From an uncultured Verrucomicrobiota bacterium (GTDB lineage: Bacteria > Verrucomicrobiota > Kiritimatiellia > RFP12 > UBA1067): a stretch of DNA of 5,280 nucleotides. The position numbers and the translations under genes are program-made. This document shows positions 1 to 5,280 of the stretch, piece after piece. The stretch lies in NCBI GenBank assembly GCA_945947925.1, contig CAMEZU010000141.1, positions 1 to 5,280 of the forward strand. Reading direction: 5' to 3'. Each line of letters begins with the position of its first letter. The first letter of the stretch is position 1. The notes beneath the pieces are model-generated. The model did not search any database. It saw nothing but the letters and a program-made list of their open reading frames with translations, and was not told the DNA's origin.

Positions 1-1852
1 TCTCGCCCATCTTCGGGAACGTGTAGGCGCGCTTGCGGATGTCCATGAAGCGCATGGCCATGTCCAGGAAGTCGCACTCGGGGTGCTCGTAGAGAACCCA
101 CATGATCTTGCCGGCGTCCATCGCCGAACCGCCGCCGACCGCAACGATGCAGTCCGGCTTGAACTCCGCCATGAGGCGGGCGCCGTCCTGGGCGCAGGCA
201 ATCGTCGGATCCGGGGCGACGTTCGAGAACGTCGCGACCGCGCAGCCCTGCTCCTCGAGACTCTTCTCGATCGGCTTCGTGTAGCCGTTCGCGTAGAGGA
301 AGTAGTCCGTCACGATGAACACGCGCTTGCGATTCCAGACCTCGCTCACTTCCTTGAGCGCGACAGGGAGGCAGCCCTTCTTGAGATAGACCTTTTCAGG
401 CGCACGGAACCACAGCATGTTTTCTCTCCTGATAGCGACCGTCTTGACGTTGATGAGGTGCATCGCACCGACGTTCTGCGAAACCGAGTTGCCGCCCCAG
501 CTGCCGCAGCCGAGCGTGAGCGACGGGGTGAGCTTGAAGTTGTAGATGTCGCCGATGCCGCCCTGCGACGAGGGCGTGTTGACGAGGATGCGGCAGGTCT
601 TCATGCGGGCCTGGAACTCCGCGAGCTTCGCCTCGTTGTTGCGCTTGTCGAGGTAGATCGACGATGTGTGGCCGTAGCCGCCGTCCGCAACGAGCTTCTC
701 CGCCTTGTTGACCGCGTCCGCAAAGTCCTTCGAACGGTACATCGCGAGGACCGGCGAGAGCTTCTCGTGCGCGAAGGGTTCGGAGACCTCGACGGACTTC
801 ACCTCGCCGATGAGGATCTTCGATTCGGCCGGGACGTCCACGCCCGCGAGCTTGGCGATCGTCACGGCCTTCTGGCCGACAATCTTCGGGTTCACGGTTC
901 CCGCCTCGGTGAGGATGATCTTGCGGACCTTGTCGAGCTCCGCCGGCTTGAGGAAGTAGCAGCCGCGGTACGCGAACTCCTTCTTGACCTCGTCGTAGAT
1001 CTTGTCGTCGACGATGACGCTCTGCTCGGAGGCGCAGATCATGCCGTTGTCGAACGTCTTGGAGTGGATGACCGAGCTCACCGCGAGCTTGACGTCGCAG
1101 GAGCTGTCCATGATGACCGGCGTGTTGCCCGGACCGACGCCGAGGGCCGGCTTGCCGGAGCTGTAGGCCGCCTTGACCATCGCGGGGCCGCCCGTCGCGA
1201 GAATGCAGTCCGCTTCCTTCATGAGCATCTGCGTCGCCGCGATCGAGGGCTCCTTGATGCAGGCGATGATGTCCTCGGGCGCGCCCGCCTTGACGGCGGC
1301 CTCGTAGACGACCATCGCGGCGTCGTACGTGCACTTCTTGGCGCGCGGATGCGGGCTGATGATGATGCCGTTGCGCGTCTTGAGGCAGATGAGCGACTTG
1401 AAGATGGCCGTGGAGGTCGGGTTCGTGGTCGGGATCACCGCGCCGACGAGACCGACCGGCTCCGCGATCTTGCGGATGCCGAACGCGGTGTCCTCTTCGA
1501 TGACGCCGCACGTCTTCATGTTCTTGTACGTGTTGAAGATGTACTCGGCCGCGTAGTGGTTCTTGATGACCTTGTCCTCGACGATGCCCATGCCCGTCTC
1601 GGCGACCGCGTCCTTCGCGAGCGGAATGCGCATGTTGTTCGCCGCCAGCGCCGCCGCACGGAAGATCTTGTCGACCTGTTCCTGCGAATAGGTGGAGAAC
1701 TTCTTCTGCGCCGCGCGCACCTTCGCGATCAGTTCGGCGAATTCCTTCGCCTCCTTCTCAGCAGCCGCCGCCTTGGCAGCCGCATCGTCCACAACAGGAG
1801 CAGCCGCGGGAACCTTCTCCGCCGCCGTCTTCGTCTTGGTCGTCTTAGCCAT
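1..1852 (-). CDS. adhE: Bifunctional acetaldehyde-CoA/alcohol dehydrogenase AdhE, 3' part beyond window
   Basis: AdhE reduces acetyl-CoA to acetaldehyde and then to ethanol, using two NADH, in the cytoplasm; known homologues assemble into filaments called spirosomes. The window holds 617 codons from the ATG, without interruption. The aldehyde dehydrogenase half shows EQVDKIFRAAALAA (58-71), GMGIVEDKVIKNH (87-99), IPTTNPTSTAIFKS (140-153), ISPHPRAKK (165-173), the nucleotide-binding GVGPGNTP (238-245), and SKTFDNGMICASEQ with catalytic Cys273, equivalent to E. coli Cys246. EPFAHEKLSP (358-367) and LGCGSWGGNS (447-456) follow. A linker (about 466-500) leads into the iron-type alcohol dehydrogenase half, where VTDYFLYANGY and the NAD-binding GGGSAMDAGK (573-582) are visible. 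The last residues seen, RFMDIRKRAYTFPKMG, match mid-protein AdhE; the iron-ligand histidines and roughly 300 residues lie off the left edge. The protein starts 27 residues earlier than E. coli AdhE, giving a Lys/Ala-rich leader. The ATG is chosen because it has a purine-rich ribosome site and a good promoter upstream. The family call is very secure; whether the missing part is intact cannot be seen. Confidence 0.97.
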   Translation of the reverse strand, partial: MAKTTKTKTAAEKVPAAAPVVDDAAAKAAAAEKEAKEFAELIAKVRAAQKKFSTYSQEQVDKIFRAAALAANNMRIPLAKDAVAETGMGIVEDKVIKNHYAAEYIFNTYKNMKTCGVIEEDTAFGIRKIAEPVGLVGAVIPTTNPTSTAIFKSLICLKTRNGIIISPHPRAKKCTYDAAMVVYEAAVKAGAPEDIIACIKEPSIAATQMLMKEADCILATGGPAMVKAAYSSGKPALGVGPGNTPVIMDSSCDVKLAVSSVIHSKTFDNGMICASEQSVIVDDKIYDEVKKEFAYRGCYFLKPAELDKVRKIILTEAGTVNPKIVGQKAVTIAKLAGVDVPAESKILIGEVKSVEVSEPFAHEKLSPVLAMYRSKDFADAVNKAEKLVADGGYGHTSSIYLDKRNNEAKLAEFQARMKTCRILVNTPSSQGGIGDIYNFKLTPSLTLGCGSWGGNSVSQNVGAMHLINVKTVAIRRENMLWFRAPEKVYLKKGCLPVALKEVSEVWNRKRVFIVTDYFLYANGYTKPIEKSLEEQGCAVATFSNVAPDPTIACAQDGARLMAEFKPDCIVAVGGGSAMDAGKIMWVLYEHPECDFLDMAMRFMDIRKRAYTFPKMGE

Positions 1853-1858
1853 GCTTTT

Positions 1859-1863
1859 CTCTC
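1859..1863 (-). promoter_or_regulatory. Ribosome binding site of adhE
   Basis: On the minus strand the sequence before the start is GAAAGAGAGAAAAGC followed by ATG. GAGAG is a partial match to the Shine-Dalgarno consensus and lies 6 bases from the start codon. It supports the ATG at 1850-1852 over an in-frame GTG at codon 22, which would give an E. coli-like N terminus. The match is moderate, not perfect. Confidence 0.55.
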
Positions 1864-1916
1864 TTTCGTTGGCACTGAAGCCCGCACGAACCGCTCGTCC
1901 GGGAAACTTGACAAAT

Positions 1917-1946
1917 AGTATACGATATTTTTTTATCGTATGTCAA
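1917..1946 (-). promoter_or_regulatory. Sigma-70-type promoter of adhE
   Basis: On the minus strand a perfect -35 hexamer TTGACA (1941-1946) and a -10 hexamer TATACT (1917-1922, one mismatch to TATAAT) are separated by 18 bases. The predicted transcript start is near 1909-1910, giving an untranslated leader of about 57 bases before the adhE ATG. The element lies in the only AT-rich stretch of the window, between the dnaE stop and adhE, and points at adhE. A separate promoter indicates that adhE need not be transcribed with dnaE. The match to consensus is seen directly; activity is inferred, and it assumes that the host housekeeping sigma factor reads E. coli-like hexamers. Confidence 0.75.
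1920..1941. promoter_or_regulatory. Operator-like inverted repeat in the adhE promoter spacer
   Basis: Perfect 8-base arms ATACGATA (1920-1927) and TATCGTAT (1934-1941) flank six T residues. The repeat exactly fills the space between the -35 and -10 hexamers and overlaps the edge of each, so a protein bound here would block RNA polymerase. adhE genes are commonly controlled by redox or oxygen regulators such as Rex. The arms do not match the usual Rex half-site (TTGTTAA/TTGTGAA type) or the FNR half-site TTGAT, so no regulator is assigned. A chance palindrome in AT-rich DNA is the main alternative. Confidence 0.5.
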
Positions 1947-1951
1947 CTACC

Positions 1952-1965
1952 GATATGAAAATATC
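1952..1965. repeat. Short inverted repeat upstream of the adhE -35 box
   Basis: Arms GATAT (1952-1956) and ATATC (1961-1965) flank GAAA. The repeat lies just upstream of the -35 hexamer of adhE. The pentamer CGATA, contained in both arms of the larger promoter palindrome, recurs here at 1951-1955, so this may be an auxiliary half-site. It is short, and chance occurrence is quite possible in such AT-rich sequence. Confidence 0.25.
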
Positions 1966-2001
1966 TAATTGCGTTGCAGAAGCGACGGCGCCCCGCCCGG
2001 C

Positions 2002-5000
2002 TCACCGCTCCCAGGGCTTCGGTTCGCGGGGGGCGAGGGTCATCTTGTCCTCGGGATGGAAGTCGACGTCGTTCTGGGGAACGGCCTTGGCGAGGAGGGA
2101 GAGGAAGCCGATGTTCACCGCCGTCTGGCAGAGGGGACCGAAGTCCACCGTCAGCACCGTCCCGTCCCTGTAGCGGAGCGTCGCCCCGACCGGCGTCGGA
2201 CCCGGATTCTTCTGCGCCGCGTCGCGCACGGCCTCGACCTTCTTGAGGAGGTCGGGATCCTCGTAGCGGAGCCGGAGCTTCACGCCCTTCGAGACGAGCG
2301 GCAGCGCCTTCTCGAGCGGATAGACCTCCTTCACGCTGAAGGAGACGTCGCCGACCTGCGGATTCGCCTTGACGAGGTCGTCCTTGTCGTAGTTCGTCCG
2401 GTGCGTCACCTCGCCGCAGACGAGGACGAGCTGGTCCACGCACGGCTCGATCACCGCGGGCTTCGACGGGTCGGGCTGGTTGAACTTCTTCCACGGGTTC
2501 GCGTAGCACATCGCGTCCGCCTGGCCCGTGCCGTCGTCCAGCCCCAGGATCGCCCACTTCTCGCCCACCGATCCGTCGGGACGCGGCTTCGGGACCTTGA
2601 CCGAGCACGACTCGAGGATCGCGACGACGCGCACCTCGATCCGCTTGAGGAGCCTCGCATCGAGCTCCTTGTTCGCAAACCGCTTCGCCAGCTTCGCCTT
2701 CTCCTTGTTGACCGCCGAATCGAAGGCCTTTTTGTCGTTCCACGGGACCTCGCCCTTCGCCCGCACGATATTGCGCGCGAGTCCCTTCAGCTGCCAGTCG
2801 TCGTCCTTCGCGCGGGAGAGGAGCTCGTCAATCGGCGAAAGGACCTTCGCCGCCTCGGCCTCGGGCGCGTCGTCGTCCCCGTCCAACTTCTCCACCTCCA
2901 CCTCGACCTCTTCGCCGAGGGGATCGCCCTCGCTGGCGGGACCTTCTTCCTCGTCCGGCTTCTTCTTCGCGATCTTGTCGAGCGAGAACGGCACGTACTC
3001 GAGCGTATCCTCCTTCGCCCCCGGCGCGCGCGTGCGGATCAGCGCCTCGGAGACTTCCGAGATGATGCGGCGGCAGCTCTGGAGCGGATGTCCCGAGACG
3101 TAGACGCCCAGCAGGTCGCGCTCGTTCTTCAGGTCCTCGACCGGCGTGAACGGGGGACAGTCCCTCAGCTCGTCGTCGGACGCCTTTTCCTCGCCGCCGG
3201 CCATGAGGTCGAAGAAGTTGCCCTGCGCGCTCGCGTCGTCCTTCGCCTTCTGCTGCGCCTTCTTGAGCGCGTACTCGATGTTGGTGTAGAGCTTCGCGCG
3301 GTTCGGCTCGAGCGTGGAGAACGCGCCCGTCCGGGTGAGGTTCTCGAGGACGCGCTTGTTCACCGCGTTCGAGCCCGCCAGACGCATGCAGAAGTCCATG
3401 AAACCCGTGTACGGACCGTTCTTCTCGCGCTCGGCGACGATCGCCTCTGCGGCGAGTTCGCCCACGCCCTTGATGCCGCCGAGACCGTAGCGGATGCCCT
3501 TCGCGTCCGGCGTCGGCACGAAGCGCGCGCCCGACTCGTTCACATCGGGGAGCCGCAGGTCGAGGTTGATCGCCTGCGCCTCGGCGACAAAGCCCGGGAG
3601 CTTGTCGAAGTTGCCGATTTCGGACGAGATCTGCGCGCACATGAACTCGGCCGGATAGTGCGCCTTCAGGTAGCCCGTCTGGTACGCGACCCACGCGTAG
3701 CACACGGAGTGGGACTTGTTGAACGCATACGAGGCGAACGCTTCCCAGTCCTTCCAGATCTTCTCGATGAGCGCGGTGGCCTTCTCCTCGTCCTGCCACT
3801 CGCCGATGCGGAACTTCGGGTTCGCGAGGCACCCCTTCACGAATTTCGCCTTCAGCTCGGCCATGATGTCCATGAGCTTCTTGCCCATGGCCTTGCGGAG
3901 CTTGTCCGACTCGCCGCGCGTGAAGCCGGCGAGGTCGCGCGAGAGCAGCATCACCTGTTCCTGGTACACGGTGATGCCGTACGTGTCCTTCAGGCGCGGC
4001 TCCATCTCCGGATGGTCGTAGACGACCGGCTTCCGGCCCTGCTTGCGGTCGATGAAGTCCGGGATGTACGCCATCGGCCCCGGACGGTACAGCGCGTTCA
4101 TGGCGACGAGGTCGGTGAGACGCTCCGGCTGAAGCGCCATCAGGTGCTTCTTCATGCCGTCCGACTCGAACTGGAAGAGGCCCGTCGTCTCGCCGCGGCC
4201 GAAGAGCTCGTACGTCTCCTTGTCGTCGTCGGGAATCTTGTCCGGATCGAGGAAGCCGTCGGGTCCGCGCAGGAACTCGGGGACGCGCGGATTGTCCTTG
4301 CCGAGCAGGTTGACGCACTCTTTCTCGACCGTCAGCGTCTTGAGGCCGAGGAAGTCCATCTTGAGGAGACCGACGGGCTCCACGAAGTGTCCGTCGTACT
4401 GCGTCGTGAGGAGCTTCTCCTGCTTCTCTCCGCCTTCACCCGCTTTCTCGGTCTTCTTGCCGCCGCCCTTCTCCGGCGTGGGCATCACGGGCAGCGTCTC
4501 CGCGATCGGGTCGCGCGAGATGATGACGCCGCAGGCGTGGACGCCCGGCTGGCGGATGCAGCCCTCGAGCCGGCCCGCGCGCTCCATCAGCTTGTGGACG
4601 ACGGGGTCGGGCGAGTTGAACGCCGCCTCAAGTTCGGGGGAGGCGGCGCGGGCCTTCTTGAAGTTGATCTTCGGCACCTCGGGCACGTACGAGGCGAGCT
4701 TGTTCGTGTCCGCGAGCGGATAGTCCATCACGCGGCCGACGTCCTTGATCGCGGACTTCGCCGCCATCTGTCCGAAGGTGACGATGTGCGCGACGTGGTC
4801 CGCCCCGTAGCGGCGCGTCACGTAGTCCAGGACGCGCTCGCGTCCCGCGTCGTCGAAGTCGACGTCGATATCCGGCATCGAGATGCGGTCGGGGTTGAGG
4901 AAGCGTTCGAACAGGAGGTCGTACTTGATCGGGTCGACGTTGGTGATCCAGAGCGCGTACGCGACGGCCGATCCTGCGGCGGAGCCGCGGCCCGGACCCA

Positions 5001-5280
5001 CCCACACGCCGCATTCCTCGCGCGCCGCGCGGATGTAGTCGCGCACGATGAGGAAGTAGCCCGGGAAGCCCATCAGCTTGATCGTGTCGAGCTCAAACTG
5101 CACGCGCTCGCGGATGTCGTCCGGGATCACCACCTCTTCACCCTGACCTTCACCCTTGACCTTCTTCACCCCCCAGCGGATCTTCGAGCCGTTCCACACG
5201 AGGTGCTCGAGGTAGTCCGCCTCGAACTTGATGCGCAGCACCTTCTCGTAGCCGCCGAGGCGGTCGAAGTTGTTCGGCTT
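2002..5280 (-). CDS. dnaE: DNA polymerase III alpha subunit DnaE, 5' part beyond window
   Basis: This is the catalytic alpha subunit of the replicative DNA polymerase III holoenzyme. 1092 residues are visible (numbered here from the right edge) and end at TGA 2002-2004. The frame stays open to the edge, so the start and the N-terminal PHP domain are outside. Palm motifs include VGPGRGSAAGS (94-104) and PDIDVDF with catalytic Asp137 and Asp139 (E. coli 401 and 403). The third catalytic Asp309 is in MDFLGLKTLT (E. coli 555). Finger motifs include ALYRPGP, VYQEQVM, LRKAMGKK and AFNKSHS. A helix-hairpin-helix GLGGIKGVGE lies at 599-608. QGNFF (686-690) sits where E. coli has its internal clamp-binding QADMF, and GVYVSGHPL follows at 725-733. 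An OB fold (about 881-963) and a C-terminal domain complete the protein. Two insertions stand out: a Lys/Gly-rich one at 268-289, and an acidic linker plus helical segment at about 770-879. No proofreading exonuclease domain is visible, as expected of DnaE rather than PolC. All three catalytic aspartates are present, so the enzyme should be active. No intrinsic terminator is evident after the stop. Confidence 0.98.
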   Translation of the reverse strand, partial: KPNNFDRLGGYEKVLRIKFEADYLEHLVWNGSKIRWGVKKVKGEGQGEEVVIPDDIRERVQFELDTIKLMGFPGYFLIVRDYIRAAREECGVWVGPGRGSAAGSAVAYALWITNVDPIKYDLLFERFLNPDRISMPDIDVDFDDAGRERVLDYVTRRYGADHVAHIVTFGQMAAKSAIKDVGRVMDYPLADTNKLASYVPEVPKINFKKARAASPELEAAFNSPDPVVHKLMERAGRLEGCIRQPGVHACGVIISRDPIAETLPVMPTPEKGGGKKTEKAGEGGEKQEKLLTTQYDGHFVEPVGLLKMDFLGLKTLTVEKECVNLLGKDNPRVPEFLRGPDGFLDPDKIPDDDKETYELFGRGETTGLFQFESDGMKKHLMALQPERLTDLVAMNALYRPGPMAYIPDFIDRKQGRKPVVYDHPEMEPRLKDTYGITVYQEQVMLLSRDLAGFTRGESDKLRKAMGKKLMDIMAELKAKFVKGCLANPKFRIGEWQDEEKATALIEKIWKDWEAFASYAFNKSHSVCYAWVAYQTGYLKAHYPAEFMCAQISSEIGNFDKLPGFVAEAQAINLDLRLPDVNESGARFVPTPDAKGIRYGLGGIKGVGELAAEAIVAEREKNGPYTGFMDFCMRLAGSNAVNKRVLENLTRTGAFSTLEPNRAKLYTNIEYALKKAQQKAKDDASAQGNFFDLMAGGEEKASDDELRDCPPFTPVEDLKNERDLLGVYVSGHPLQSCRRIISEVSEALIRTRAPGAKEDTLEYVPFSLDKIAKKKPDEEEGPASEGDPLGEEVEVEVEKLDGDDDAPEAEAAKVLSPIDELLSRAKDDDWQLKGLARNIVRAKGEVPWNDKKAFDSAVNKEKAKLAKRFANKELDARLLKRIEVRVVAILESCSVKVPKPRPDGSVGEKWAILGLDDGTGQADAMCYANPWKKFNQPDPSKPAVIEPCVDQLVLVCGEVTHRTNYDKDDLVKANPQVGDVSFSVKEVYPLEKALPLVSKGVKLRLRYEDPDLLKKVEAVRDAAQKNPGPTPVGATLRYRDGTVLTVDFGPLCQTAVNIGFLSLLAKAVPQNDVDFHPEDKMTLAPREPKPWER

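Noticed and set aside
83..1918. Very long open plus-strand frame (611 codons) opposite adhE
   Set aside because: Its translation is Arg/Asp/Leu/Val-rich with no recognisable domain, as expected of a frame opposite a GC-rich gene. The minus-strand frame encodes an unmistakable AdhE. The open frame also runs through the adhE promoter region.
1920..1941. Inverted repeat with a T run, read as a terminator
   Set aside because: The T run is the loop rather than a tail after the stem, the stem is AT-rich, and in the direction of dnaE transcription the run is A. Its fit between promoter hexamers argues for a regulatory site instead.
1982..2001. GC-rich stretch after the dnaE stop as an intrinsic terminator
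   Set aside because: Only a 4-base stem (GGCG/CGCC at 1987-1997) is visible, and no T run follows it in the direction of dnaE transcription.
2828..4318. Long open minus-strand frame (496 codons) within dnaE, in another frame
   Set aside because: The product is Arg/Gly/Pro/Ala-rich low-complexity sequence, a GC-rich shadow of dnaE, whose own frame carries all the catalytic motifs.
5239..5241. GTG as a possible dnaE start codon
   Set aside because: The same frame continues upstream to the window edge with family-like sequence (NNFDRLGGYEK before VLRIKFEADYLEHL), and the PHP domain would be missing. This is an internal valine of a gene cut by the window edge.
1..5280. A novel defence system, mobile element, CRISPR array or RNA gene
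   Set aside because: The whole window apart from 149 bases is accounted for by two conserved housekeeping or metabolic genes. No direct-repeat array, transposase, integrase, tRNA or rRNA sequence was seen on either strand.

Overview
The window looks like a chromosomal segment of a GC-rich, fermentative or facultatively anaerobic bacterium. Two genes on the minus strand fill it almost completely, and both run off an end. Upstream (right side) is most of the replicative DNA polymerase III alpha subunit, dnaE. Its N-terminal PHP part lies beyond the right edge. Downstream (left side) is the first two-thirds of adhE, the bifunctional CoA-acylating acetaldehyde/alcohol dehydrogenase. Its C-terminal iron-binding part lies beyond the left edge. 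Both reading frames are continuous, with no frameshift or premature stop.

Layout: 1-1852 is adhE (minus, 3' end missing). 1853-2001 is a 149-base gap. 2002-5280 is dnaE (minus, 5' end missing). Within the gap, about 1904-1970 is strikingly AT-rich against the GC-rich coding DNA. It carries a near-consensus sigma-70-type promoter reading into adhE (TTGACA, 18-base spacer, TATACT). An 8-base-arm inverted repeat fills the spacer between the two hexamers, which is the position of a repressor operator. adhE therefore appears to have its own regulated promoter rather than depending on dnaE readthrough. The two genes have no functional link beyond adjacency and shared strand: one replicates DNA, the other disposes of NADH by making ethanol from acetyl-CoA.

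Taxonomy is inference only. The DnaE has features I associate with Bacteroidota and PVC-group polymerases: a GGYEKVLRIKFEADYLEHL segment before the palm and PDIDVDFDD-AG-R around the catalytic aspartates. High GC together with AdhE would fit a gut or anaerobic PVC-type lineage (for example Kiritimatiellota or Lentisphaerota), but two genes cannot settle this.

I found no mobile element, CRISPR array, RNA gene or unknown multi-gene system. The points worth a second look are modest: the operator-like palindrome in the adhE promoter, a lysine/alanine-rich N-terminal extension of AdhE, and two lineage-type insertions in DnaE, one between catalytic aspartates and one of about 110 residues before the OB fold.
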